DNA from: Pedococcus cremeus
Lineage (GTDB): Bacteria; Actinomycetota; Actinomycetes; Actinomycetales; Dermatophilaceae
DNA length: 64,000 bases
Assembly (NCBI RefSeq): GCF_900111375.1
Contig: NZ_FOHB01000002.1
Coordinates: forward strand, 336,992 to 400,991
Direction: 5' to 3'
Below the pieces are notes generated by a model that was not told the origin of the DNA, ran no database searches, and saw only the letters and a list, made by a program, of their open reading frames with translations. The translations under genes and the position numbers were made by a program. Shown one piece after another: positions 52,238 through 61,700 of the stretch (its first letter is position 1; every line of letters begins with the position of its first letter).

Positions 52238-53521
52238 ATGACCCAGCCCGCCTCCTCAAGCCGACCGTCGGTCGCCGTCATCGGCGCCGGCGTCTCGGGC
52301 CTGACGGCCGCGTACCTGCTGTCGCGCACCCACGACGTCACGCTGTACGAGGCGGAGGAGCGGTTGGGCGGGCACGCCCACACGCACGACGTGCCGTCGG
52401 CTGATGGTCGGCGGTATGCCGTGGACAGCGGCTTCATCGTGCACAACGACCGCACGTACCCCCTGCTGCGCCGGCTCTTCGCCGAGCTCGGCGTGGACGC
52501 GCGGCCGACCGAGATGAGCATGAGCATCCGCTGCGAGGACTGCGGGCTGGAGTACGCCGGGGGGCGCGGCCTCAGGGGGATCCTCGCCCAGCCGCGCCGG
52601 CTGCTCGACCGGCGCTTCGTCGGCATGCTGCGGCAGGTCAGGCGGTTCCACCGCCGCGCCGCCGCGTTCCTCGAGCGCACCGACGACAGCGACACGACCA
52701 CCTACGGCGAGTTCCTGGCGCGCGAGGGGTTCGACGACCACTTCGTCAACCACTACGCCGTGCCGGTCGTCTCCTGCGTGTGGTCGTCCGGCCAGGACAC
52801 CGCGCTGCTCTACCCGGCGCGGTACCTCTTCCGGTTCCTCGACCACCACGGGATGCTGCAGGTCACCGGCTCGCCGCAGTGGTACACGGTCGTCGGCGGC
52901 TCACGGACCTACGTCGAGCGCATCGCCGCGCAGCTGCCCGCGGTGCGGCGCGGCAGCCCGGTCACCACGGTGTGGCGCGACGCCACGCGGGTCGAGGTGG
53001 AGGACGCGAGCGGGGCTGTCGCACGCTTCGACAAGGTCGTGCTGGCAACCCACCCCGACCAGGCGCTCTCGCTGCTCGCGGACCCCACCCAGGACGAGGT
53101 GCAGGCGCTCAAGGCTTTCACCTACACGCCCAACGAGACGGTGCTGCACACCGACACCCGCCTGCTGCCGGAGGCGCGCGAGGCCAGGGCGTCGTGGAAC
53201 TACCTCATGACCTCGTGCTCCACCCTCGGCTCGGCACCGGTGGTGACCTACTGGATGAACCGGCTCCAGGGCCACACGTCGCCCGAGCAGTTCCTCGTCA
53301 CGCTGAACGCGCGGGAGCGCATCGCCGCGGATAGCGTCATCGCCGTGATGGACTACGAGCACCCGCTCTACACAGCGGAGTCCGTCGCCGCGCAGTCCCG
53401 CCTCGCCTCCCTCGCCACCGACCGCACCGTGTATGCCGGTGCCTGGCACGGCTGGGGGTTCCACGAGGACGGCTGCCGCTCGGGTGTCGAGGCCGCCCGG
53501 CACTTCGGGGTCCGGTGGTGA
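52238..53521 (+). CDS. FAD-dependent amine-oxidase-like flavoprotein of a lipid-modification operon
   Basis: 427 aa. The N-terminal FAD motif is VIGAGVSGLTAAYLLSR (about residues 12-28). YAVDSGFIVHNDRTYP follows, and the C-terminal TVYAGAWHGWGFHEDG block closes the FAD site. This is the flavoprotein that typically precedes DUF1365 and a cyclopropane-fatty-acid-synthase homologue in bacteria and is thought to act on membrane acyl chains. ATG 52238 follows GAAGGACC. It is coupled to the DUF1365 gene by a GTGA overlap. Confidence 0.88.
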   Translation: MTQPASSSRPSVAVIGAGVSGLTAAYLLSRTHDVTLYEAEERLGGHAHTHDVPSADGRRYAVDSGFIVHNDRTYPLLRRLFAELGVDARPTEMSMSIRCEDCGLEYAGGRGLRGILAQPRRLLDRRFVGMLRQVRRFHRRAAAFLERTDDSDTTTYGEFLAREGFDDHFVNHYAVPVVSCVWSSGQDTALLYPARYLFRFLDHHGMLQVTGSPQWYTVVGGSRTYVERIAAQLPAVRRGSPVTTVWRDATRVEVEDASGAVARFDKVVLATHPDQALSLLADPTQDEVQALKAFTYTPNETVLHTDTRLLPEAREARASWNYLMTSCSTLGSAPVVTYWMNRLQGHTSPEQFLVTLNARERIAADSVIAVMDYEHPLYTAESVAAQSRLASLATDRTVYAGAWHGWGFHEDGCRSGVEAARHFGVRW

Positions 53522-54303
53522 GTCCCACCGTCGAGAGGCGCGCGCCGGCGGCGCCTCGCGCCCGTCTCGAGCTGCCGACCCTGCCGGCGCTCGTCGTCGG
53601 CACGGTGTCGCACCAGCGTCCCGGCCCGGTGCGCCACGGCTTCAGCCACGGGGTGTACCAGTGGCTGGTCGACGTCGACGCGCTGCCGCGCCAGCCGTGG
53701 TGGCTGCGTCCCTTCACCGGTTTCAGCAGCGCCGACCACCTCGGTCGGCCCCACCGCAGCCTCAAGGCGAACGTCGAGCACTTCGTCGCGCAGCGCGGCA
53801 TACGGCTGGGTGCCGGGGGACGGGTGCTCATGCTCGCCAACGCGCGCGTGCTCGGCCACGTGTTCGACCCGCTGACCGTCTTCTGGTGCCTCGACGCCGA
53901 CGACGCGCTCGTGTGCGTCGTCGCCGAGGTGCACAACACCTACGGAGAGCGCCACGTCTATTTGCTCACCCCCGACGAGGGCGGGCGGGCCTCGGTGGAC
54001 AAGGAGTTCTACGTCTCGCCGTTCAACGACCTGTCGGGCCGCTACGACATGCGCTTCACACTGGCCGCCGACCGCGTGGCCACCACCATCGTGCTGCGTC
54101 GCGACGGAGCGGCCGTCTTCTCGGCCAGCCTCAACGGGCGTCCCGTTCCCGCGACGCGCGCGACGGTCGTCCGACAGCTGCTGACCAAACCCTTTATGCC
54201 GCAGCGGGTCTCTGCCCTGATCCGCGCGCATGGCGTCTACCTCTGGCTCCGACGACTGCCCGTCGTCCGCCGCCCCCACCATCGACCACAGGAAGGTGTC
54301 TGA
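53518..54303 (+). CDS. DUF1365 family protein
   Basis: 261 aa. Conserved DUF1365 blocks: HGFSHGVYQWLVDVDALP near residue 45, RVLMLANARVLGHVFDPLTVFWC near 105, VVAEVHNTYGERHVYLL near 140 and KEFYVSPFNDLSGRYDMRF near 165. Function is unknown, but it consistently sits between a flavoprotein and a CFA synthase and is presumed to assist acyl-chain modification. GTG 53518 gives the GTGA overlap used throughout this window; GTG 53515 is equally possible. Confidence 0.88.
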   Translation: MSPTVERRAPAAPRARLELPTLPALVVGTVSHQRPGPVRHGFSHGVYQWLVDVDALPRQPWWLRPFTGFSSADHLGRPHRSLKANVEHFVAQRGIRLGAGGRVLMLANARVLGHVFDPLTVFWCLDADDALVCVVAEVHNTYGERHVYLLTPDEGGRASVDKEFYVSPFNDLSGRYDMRFTLAADRVATTIVLRRDGAAVFSASLNGRPVPATRATVVRQLLTKPFMPQRVSALIRAHGVYLWLRRLPVVRRPHHRPQEGV

Positions 54304-54308
54304 CCACC

Positions 54309-55565
54309 ATGACGGTGACCACGACCATGCGTTGGCCCTCGATCGTGCGCACGCCCCGGGCCCCCCTGCACGCGTCCGTCGCCCGCGTCATCTTCGAGCG
54401 TGCCGTCTCGATGGTTCCGGTGCGCGTCACGACGCCGGATGGCCAGGTGCGCGGCGGCGACACCACCCCGGGGGCCCCGGAGTTCCGCATCGTGCGGCCG
54501 ACGGCCTTCTTCGCCCGGCTCGGCCGCGACACCAAGGTGGGGTTCGGCGAGGCCTACATGGCCGGTGACTGGAAGGCGGGCGAGGGCACCGACCTCGCCG
54601 ACCTGCTGACGCCCTTCTCGGCGCGGCTGACCACCCTGGTGCCCCAGCCGCTGCAGCGACTGCGTGGCCTCGTCGACAAGCGCATCCCTGCCCACCAGGA
54701 GAACACCCCGGAGGGCTCGAGGGACAACATCGCCGCGCACTACGACCTCAGCAACGACCTCTTCGAGGCGTTCCTCGACCCGACGATGAGCTACTCCTCG
54801 GCCTGGTTCGCCGATGACGTCGACATCACCGCGGCCACCGACCTCGAGGCGGCGCAGCTGCGCAAGATCGACGGGATCCTCGACTACGCGGGTGTCGGCA
54901 ACGGGACGCGGGTGCTCGAGATCGGTACCGGCTGGGGCGCCCTCGCGGTGCGGGCGGCCCAGCGGGGCGCCAGGGTCACCACCGTGACGCTCTCCACCGA
55001 GCAGCTGCAGCTGGCCCGTCGCCGGGCGGAGGAGGCCGGCGTGGCCCACCTCGTCGAGGTGCGGCTGCAGGACTACCGCGAGGTCGAGGGCGAGTACGAC
55101 GCCATCGTCAGCGTCGAGATGATCGAGGCGGTCGGCGAGCAGTACTGGCCCGCCTACTTCGCGGCCATCGACCGGCTCCTCGCACCCGGCGGGAAGGTGG
55201 CGATCCAGGCGATCACCATGTCGCACGAGCGGATGCTCGTGACGCGGCGCTCGTTCGGGTGGATCCAGAAGTACATCTTCCCGGGCGGTCTCATCCCGTC
55301 GCTGGAGGCCATCGACCAGACCGTGGCGGCCCACACCAGCCTGCGGGTGACCCAGCGGCGTGAGCTCGGCCCGCACTACGCCCGCACGCTGCACCTGTGG
55401 CGCGAGCGCTTCACCGAGAACTGGCCGCAGATCCACGCGCACGGGTTCGACGAGACGTTCCGCCGCATGTGGGAGTTCTACCTCGCCTACTGCGAGGCCG
55501 GCTTCCGCACGGGCTACCTCGGCGTCAGCCAGCTGCAGCTGACCCGCGCTCCCTCCTGGGACTGA
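54309..55565 (+). CDS. Cyclopropane-fatty-acyl-phospholipid synthase family methyltransferase
   Basis: 418 aa. An N-terminal lipid-binding region (GFGEAYMAGDW) precedes the SAM domain: HYDLSNDLFEAFLDPTMSYSSAWF, motif I VLEIGTGWGALAVRAAQRG, VSVEMIEAVGEQYWPAYF, and AYCEAGFRTGYLGVSQL at the end. These match CFA synthases that methylate or cyclopropanate unsaturated acyl chains in phospholipids. ATG 54309 has AGGAAGG 12 bp upstream. It is the third gene of the flavoprotein-DUF1365-CFA operon; the product could be a cyclopropane, 10-methyl or furan-type fatty acid. Confidence 0.9.
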   Translation: MTVTTTMRWPSIVRTPRAPLHASVARVIFERAVSMVPVRVTTPDGQVRGGDTTPGAPEFRIVRPTAFFARLGRDTKVGFGEAYMAGDWKAGEGTDLADLLTPFSARLTTLVPQPLQRLRGLVDKRIPAHQENTPEGSRDNIAAHYDLSNDLFEAFLDPTMSYSSAWFADDVDITAATDLEAAQLRKIDGILDYAGVGNGTRVLEIGTGWGALAVRAAQRGARVTTVTLSTEQLQLARRRAEEAGVAHLVEVRLQDYREVEGEYDAIVSVEMIEAVGEQYWPAYFAAIDRLLAPGGKVAIQAITMSHERMLVTRRSFGWIQKYIFPGGLIPSLEAIDQTVAAHTSLRVTQRRELGPHYARTLHLWRERFTENWPQIHAHGFDETFRRMWEFYLAYCEAGFRTGYLGVSQLQLTRAPSWD

Positions 55566-55619
55566 GCCTCCAGCACGCAGGACGGTGGCCCCGGACGGGC
55601 CGGCTCGGACGGCTGGCCG

Positions 55620-56342
55620 TCAGCGGCTGGCCTTCTCCCAGCCACGCTTGGGCGCACGGGTGCCCTCGCGGTCCTCGTCACGGCTGCGGTAGACGATGTA
55701 GGGCCGGGTGATGTAGCCCAGTGGTGCGCTGAACACGTGCACCAGCCGGGTGAACGGCCACAGGGCGAAGAGGGCGAAGGCGACCAGCGCGTGCAGCTGG
55801 AAGCCGAGCGGCGCCTCGGACATGAGGGCGGGGTCGGGCCGGAAGGTGAAGATGCCCCGGAACCACACGGAGACGCCCTCGCGATAGTCGTAGTGGCCGA
55901 AGACGCTGCTGGCGACGGTGTTCCACATGCCGAGGAGGATGACCGCGGCGAGGAAGACGTACATCAGCTTGTCCATCTTGGTCGTCGCCATGAAGACCGG
56001 CCCGACGGTGCGCCGCCGGTAGACGAGGATGACCAGCCCGACGACCGTGGCCACGCCGGCCAGGCCGCCCAGGCTGACGGCGAGGAAGTGGTAGATCCCC
56101 TCGCTGACGCCGATCGCCTCGGTCCAGCCCTTGGGGACGACGAGCCCGACGACGTGGCCACCGATCACGCCGAGCAGGCCGAAGTGGAACAGCGGGCTGC
56201 CCCATCGCAGCAGCCGGTTCTCGTAGAGCTGCGACGACCTCGTGGTCCAGCCGAACTTGTCGTAGGTCCAGCGCCAGTAGTGGCCGACGACGAAGACGGC
56301 CAGGCACAGGTAGGGGACGATCAGGAACAGGAAGGTGTCCAT
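55620..56342 (-). CDS. narI: Respiratory nitrate reductase gamma subunit (cytochrome b)
   Basis: 240 aa with five membrane helices. It is the di-haem quinol-oxidising subunit; haem histidines are expected in FHFGLLGVIGGHVVGL and LQLHALVAFALFALWPFTRLVHVF-type helices near residues 55 and 190. It passes quinol electrons to NarH. Its ATG overlaps the narJ stop codon (ATGA). It is the last gene of narGHJI. A 9-bp segment of its 3' end (GGCCAGCCG) recurs just past the stop codon. Confidence 0.95.
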   Translation of the reverse strand: MDTFLFLIVPYLCLAVFVVGHYWRWTYDKFGWTTRSSQLYENRLLRWGSPLFHFGLLGVIGGHVVGLVVPKGWTEAIGVSEGIYHFLAVSLGGLAGVATVVGLVILVYRRRTVGPVFMATTKMDKLMYVFLAAVILLGMWNTVASSVFGHYDYREGVSVWFRGIFTFRPDPALMSEAPLGFQLHALVAFALFALWPFTRLVHVFSAPLGYITRPYIVYRSRDEDREGTRAPKRGWEKASR

Positions 56343-57088
56343 CAGGGCGCTCCTACCGGGATGGTGTGGCCGAGGTCGACGGGCTGGTGGTCCGTGGAGT
56401 GCGGGAGGTCGTCGTCGCCGGGACGCGGGTTGAGGCGCGGGTCCATCGCGTAGGGCTGCAGGTCGAGGCCGACCTCCTCCGACGGCGGTCCCTGCGCGAT
56501 GAGCGCGGCAACCTTCTCCTCGTCCTCGCCCTTGAGCTCGGGCAGCGTCGCCACGAGCGCGAGCACGAGGTCGTGCCAGGCAGAGCCCTTGTCCGACAAG
56601 GCGATCCGCAGCATCTCGACGCCGGCCCGGTGGTCGTTGAGCAGCTTCCACGCGGTCTCGGCGTCGTAGGCCGCGCCGAACTCGAGCACCACGCTCAGGT
56701 GGTCCGGCAGCTCCGGCGCGTCGAACTCCACGCCGGCCTTGCGGTAGGCCTGCTTGAACTGCACGAGCGCCAGGCCGCGCTTGCGGGTGTCTCCGTGCGC
56801 GAAGTAGGTGAGGTAGAGGCAGCAGCGGCGCGTGACGTCGAAGGTCTCGACGTACTCCCGCTGCAGGGCCGACAGGGGAGTGGCCTCGACGAAGGCGAGG
56901 AAGCGGCATACCGGGTCGGCGACCGCGGCCGGGAGGGTCCCGGCCGCCCGGCGGACCACCGGCACCCGGTCGAGGAGGCCCTCGTCGGGGTAGTCGAGCA
57001 GCAGCGACAGCACCTGCCACGCGGTGGCGAGCTGCTGCTCGTCGAGGCGAGGCGCCGGGTGCCGGGAGGAGCGGGAGCGGCGGAACAT
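56342..57088 (-). CDS. narJ: Nitrate reductase molybdenum-cofactor assembly chaperone
   Basis: 248 aa all-helical NarJ/TorD-type chaperone, with LLLDYPDEGLLDRVPVVRR near residue 35, EYVETFDVTRRCCLYLTYFAHGDTRKRG near 85 and LPDHLSVVLEFGAAYD near 120. It holds apo-NarG during Mo-bis-MGD insertion and is not part of the final enzyme. The start ATG shares one base with the narH stop codon. The acidic C-terminal tail after about residue 215 is disordered. Confidence 0.95.
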   Translation of the reverse strand: MFRRSRSSRHPAPRLDEQQLATAWQVLSLLLDYPDEGLLDRVPVVRRAAGTLPAAVADPVCRFLAFVEATPLSALQREYVETFDVTRRCCLYLTYFAHGDTRKRGLALVQFKQAYRKAGVEFDAPELPDHLSVVLEFGAAYDAETAWKLLNDHRAGVEMLRIALSDKGSAWHDLVLALVATLPELKGEDEEKVAALIAQGPPSEEVGLDLQPYAMDPRLNPRPGDDDLPHSTDHQPVDLGHTIPVGAP

Positions 57089-58752
57089 CAGTGGTCGTCC
57101 TCCTTGCCCTTCTTGGGGAAAAGGCCGCGGGGCGAGCCCTTGCCGTCCCAGTTGAGCAGGTTGACCCTGCCCTTCTTCTCCGTGCCACTGATGGTGTCGG
57201 ACGTCTGCCGCTGCTTGAGCATCTGGAAGTTCTCGACCGCGACCGGCGTCAGCTCGCCCGAGCCCTCGCCGAACGGGCCGGACTCACCCATCATCCCCGG
57301 GCCGCCCTCGTAGTCGAGCGAGCACTCGGTGGCCAGCTCCTCGAGCGCGTGCGCCTGCTCGGCGTGCGCCGTCGGGATCACGTAGCGCTCGTCGTACTTG
57401 GCGATGGCGAGCAGCCGGAACATGTCGTAGAGCGTCTCGCCGTCCATGCCCACGGACTCGGGGATCGACTCGTCGGGGTCGCGGCCGAGGTTGATGTCGC
57501 GCATGTAGGAGCGCATCGCCGCGAGCTTCTTCAGCACCGCGTCGACCGGCTTCGTGTCGCCGGCCGTGAAGAGGTTGGCGAGGTACTCCACCGGGATCCG
57601 CAACGTGTCGATGGCCGCGAAGAGGTTGCCCTTGTCCTCGGCGTCGTGGCCGGTGTCGGCGATCACGTCGACGACGGGGGACAGCGGCGGGATGTACCAG
57701 ACCATCGGCATGGTGCGGTACTCCGGGTGCAGCGGCAGGGCCACCTTGTAGCGGTTGATGAGGGCGTAGACGGGCGAGCGCTTCGCCGCCTCGACCCAGT
57801 CACCCGGTATGCCGGCCAGCTCGGCTGCGCGCTGCACCGCCGGGTCGCTCGGGTCCAGGAAGACGTTGCGCTGCGCCTCGTAGAGGTCCTGGTCGTCCTC
57901 CACCGAGGCGGCCTCCAGCACCCGGTCGGCGTCATAGAGCACGAGCCCGATGTACCGCAGCCGGCCCACGCACGTCTCGGAGCAGACGGTCGGGATGCCG
58001 ACCTCGATGCGCGGGTAGCAGAAGGTGCACTTCTCGGCCTTGCCGGTCTTGTGGTTGAAGTAGACCTTCTTGTACGGGCACCCGGAGACGCACATGCGCC
58101 AGCCGCGGCACTTGTCCTGGTCGACGAGCACGATGCCGTCCTCGGCCCGCTTGTAGATCGCGCCGCTCGGGCACGACGCCGCGCACGAGGGGTTGAGGCA
58201 GTGCTCGCAGATTCGCGGCAGGTAGAACATGAAGGTCTGCTCGAACTCGAGCTTCACCTTGTCGGTGATGCCCTTGAGCATCACGTCGCGGCTGGCGTTC
58301 TCGTGGCTGCCGCCGAGGTTGTCGTCCCAGTTCGCCGACCAGCTCACGTTCATCGGCTTGCCGGAGATCAGCGAGATGGGCCGCGCGACCGGGAAGTGCT
58401 TCTGCGCCGGGGCGTTCAGCAGCGTCTCGTAGTCATAGGTCCACGGCTCGTAGTAGTCGTCGATCGAGGGCAGCTTGGGGTTGGAGAAGATGTTGGCCAG
58501 CTTCTTCCAGCGGCCGCCCGCCTTCAGCGTCAGCTTGCCGTTCTTGCCCAGCTTCCAGCCGCCCTGCCACTTCTCCTGGTCCTCGTAGCCGCGGGGGTAC
58601 CCCAGGCCCGGCCGGGTCTCGACGTTGTTGAACCAGACGTACTCGGTGCCGGCGCGGTTGGTCCAGGCCTGCTTGCAGGTGACCGAGCAGGTGTGGCACC
58701 CGATGCACTTGTCGAGGTTCATCACCATGGCCATCTGTGCCATGACCTTCAT
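57088..58752 (-). CDS. narH: Respiratory nitrate reductase beta subunit (Fe-S)
   Basis: 554 aa. Four cysteine clusters: CIGCHTCSVTCKQAW at the N terminus, CEHCLNPSCAASCPSG, CRGWRMCVSGCPYKK (the Trp replacing a Cys marks the 3Fe-4S centre) and KCTFCYPRIEVG with CSETCVG. This is the complete NarH set relaying electrons from NarI to NarG. The start ATG 58752 shares one base with the narG stop codon. An upstream in-frame extension lies inside narG and is not coding. Confidence 0.97.
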   Translation of the reverse strand: MKVMAQMAMVMNLDKCIGCHTCSVTCKQAWTNRAGTEYVWFNNVETRPGLGYPRGYEDQEKWQGGWKLGKNGKLTLKAGGRWKKLANIFSNPKLPSIDDYYEPWTYDYETLLNAPAQKHFPVARPISLISGKPMNVSWSANWDDNLGGSHENASRDVMLKGITDKVKLEFEQTFMFYLPRICEHCLNPSCAASCPSGAIYKRAEDGIVLVDQDKCRGWRMCVSGCPYKKVYFNHKTGKAEKCTFCYPRIEVGIPTVCSETCVGRLRYIGLVLYDADRVLEAASVEDDQDLYEAQRNVFLDPSDPAVQRAAELAGIPGDWVEAAKRSPVYALINRYKVALPLHPEYRTMPMVWYIPPLSPVVDVIADTGHDAEDKGNLFAAIDTLRIPVEYLANLFTAGDTKPVDAVLKKLAAMRSYMRDINLGRDPDESIPESVGMDGETLYDMFRLLAIAKYDERYVIPTAHAEQAHALEELATECSLDYEGGPGMMGESGPFGEGSGELTPVAVENFQMLKQRQTSDTISGTEKKGRVNLLNWDGKGSPRGLFPKKGKEDDH

Positions 58753-61700
58753 CAGTACTGCACCTCCTGCGAGCGGCGACGGATGACCGTCACCTCGTCG
58801 CGCTGGTTGCCGGTCGGTCCGAGGTAGTTGAACGCGAAGGAGAGCTGGGCGTACCCGCCGATGATGTGGCTCGGCTTCACGAGGATGCGGGTGAGCGAGT
58901 TGTGTATGCCGCCGCGTCGCCCGGTCTTCTCCGTGAGCGGGACGTCGATGAGCCGGTCCTGCGCGTGGTGCATGTAGACCGTGCCCTCGGGCATCCGGTG
59001 GCTGACGATCGCGCGGGCGTTGACGACACCGTTGCGGTTTACCGCCTCGACCCAGTCGTTGTCCTTGATGCCGACCTTGGCGGCGTCCTTGTCCGAGATC
59101 CAGATCGCCTGCCCGCCGCGCGAGAGCGAGAGCATGAACAGGTTGTCCTGGTACTCGCTGTGGATCGACCACTTGTTGTGCGGCGTCAGGTAGCGCACGC
59201 TCACGCCCAGCTCGCTCTGCGTGCCGATCGCGGGCTCACCGAAGATCTCGGTCATGTTGAGCGGTGGCCGGTAGACCGGCAGCCCCTCACCCAGCTCCTG
59301 CATCCAGTCGTGGTCGAGGTAGAAGTGCTGGCGTCCCGTCAGGGTGTGCCACGGCTTGAGCCGCTCGACGTTGATGGTGAAGGGCGAGTAGCGCCGTCCG
59401 CCGGTCTCCGACCCCGACCACTCGGGGCTGGTGATGACCGGCACCGGCGCGGCCTGCGTGTCGGCGAAGGTGATCTGCTTGCCCTCGTGCTCGGCCGCGA
59501 GGTCGTGCATGAGCTGGCCCGTGCGCTTCTCCAGGGTCTTGAAGCCCTGGGTGGCCAGGTGACCGTTCGTCGTGCCCGACAGCGCCATGATCGTCTCGGC
59601 GACGTGCACGTCGCGCTTGAGCGAGGGGCGGCCGTCGGCCGCGCCGCCGCGAATCGCGCCGTTCTTGTGCCGGAGGTAGTCGACCTCGCGCTCGACGTTG
59701 TAGGTGATCCCCTTCTGGGTCGTGCCGAGCTTCTCCATGAGCGGCCCGAGCGCGCCCATCTGGTCGAAGACGGCGCCGTAGTCGCGCTCGACGACGATGA
59801 GCTTCGGCATGGTCTTGCCCGGCACGGGTTCGCACTCGCCCTTGCGCCAGTCGAGCACCCGGCCGTGCGGCGTGGCCATGGCCTCCGCGGTGTCGTGGAG
59901 CAGGGGAGCGGCCACCACGTCCTTGCGCACGCCGAGGTGCTTGGCGCCCAGTGGGGCGAACGCCTCGGCGATGGCCTGGAAGATGTCCCAGTCCGTCTTG
60001 GTCTGCCACGGTGGGTTGATCGCCGGGTTGAACGAGTGGATGAACGGGTGCATGTCCGTGGTGTTGATGTCGTGCTTCTCGTACCACGTGGCCGCCGGCA
60101 GCACGACGTCGCTGAAGATCGTCGAGCTCGTCATCCGGAAGTCCAGGACGCACAGCAGGTCGAGCTTGCCCTCGGGCGCCTCGTCCCGCCAGACGACGTC
60201 CTTGGGGCGCGCGGCCTCGGCCGTCTCGGTCGCCGACACCGAGCTGTCCGTGCCGAGCAGGTGCTTGAGGAAGTACTCGTTGCCCTTGGCCGAGGAGCCG
60301 AGGAGGTTCGCTCGCCACATCATCAGCACCCGCGGCCAGTTCTCCGGCGCGTCCGGGTCCTCGACGGCGAAGCGCAGGTCGCCCGACCTCAGCTGTTCGA
60401 CGACGTACTCGCCGATGGGCCTGCCCGCCGCCTCGGCCTCGTCGGCGAGGTCGAGCGGGTTGCGGTCGAAGGTGGGGTAGGACGGCATCCACCCGAGCCG
60501 GGTCGACAGCGCGAGCTGGTCAGCGGTGCTCATGCCCGCGAACAGGCCGGTGCCGGTCGACGCCGCCATCGTGTCGGCGGTGTAGTGGTCGTACCGGTAC
60601 TGGTCGGTGTGCATGTACCAGTAGGCGGTCTGGATCATCTGGCGCGGGGGCCGCACCCAGTCGAGGGCGAAGGCCATCTGCGCCCAGCCGGTGATCGGAC
60701 GCGCCTTCTCCTGCCCCACGTAGTGCGCCCAGCCGCCGCCGTTGACGCCCTGGCAGCCGGTGATCGTGGTGAGCAGGAGCATGCAGCGGTAGATCGTGTC
60801 GGAGTGGTACCAGTGGTTGGTGCCGGCGCCGACGATGATCATCGACCGGCCCTTGGTGTCCACGGCGTTCTGCGCGAACTCACGGGCGATGCGGGCGACC
60901 TTCTCGGCCGGCACCGCGGTGATCGGCTCCTGCCACGCCGGCGTGTAGAGGCCGTCGACGTCGTCGTAGCCCGCCGGCCACGGACCCGGGAGTCCTTCCC
61001 TCTCGACGCCGTACTGCGCCAGCAGCAGGTCGAAGACCGTGGTCACCATGCGGTCGCCCACCCGGCGCACCGGCACACTGCGCCGGAGCACCGGGTCGCC
61101 GCCCTCGGCGAGGTCGAAGCGGGGCAGGTCGACCACCGCGGTGTCGTCGCGGGTCTCGAGCAGGCTCAGGGCCGGCACGACGTCGCCGAGGTCGAGGTTC
61201 CACTTGCCGGCCCCGCTGTCCCCGAAGCGGTCGCCGAGCGTGCCGTTCGGCACGACCAGCTGCCCGGTGCGGCTGTCGACCAGCACGGTCTTGAACTCGG
61301 CGTTCTCGGCCGTCGCCTCGGTGCCGCCGAGGTCGGAGGCGGTGAGGAACTTCCCGGCCCGGTAGGCCGCGGAGCCGTCCTTCGCGGCATACGGCTCGAG
61401 GGCCACGAGGAAGGGCAGGTCGGTGTACTTCCGGGTGTACTCCTCGAAGTACTCGACCTGCTGGTCGACGAAGAACTCCTTGAGCACCACGTGGCCCATC
61501 GCCATGGCCAGCGCGCCGTCGGTGCCCGGTGCGGCGGGCAGCCACTCGTCGGCGAACTTGACGTTGTCGGCGTAGTCGGGGGCGACGACGACCACCTTCT
61601 GGCCGCGGTAGCGGGCCTCGGCCATCCAGTGCGCGTCGGGCGTGCGGGTGACGGGGACGTTGGAGCCCCACATCATCAAGTAGCCGGCGTCCCACCAGTC

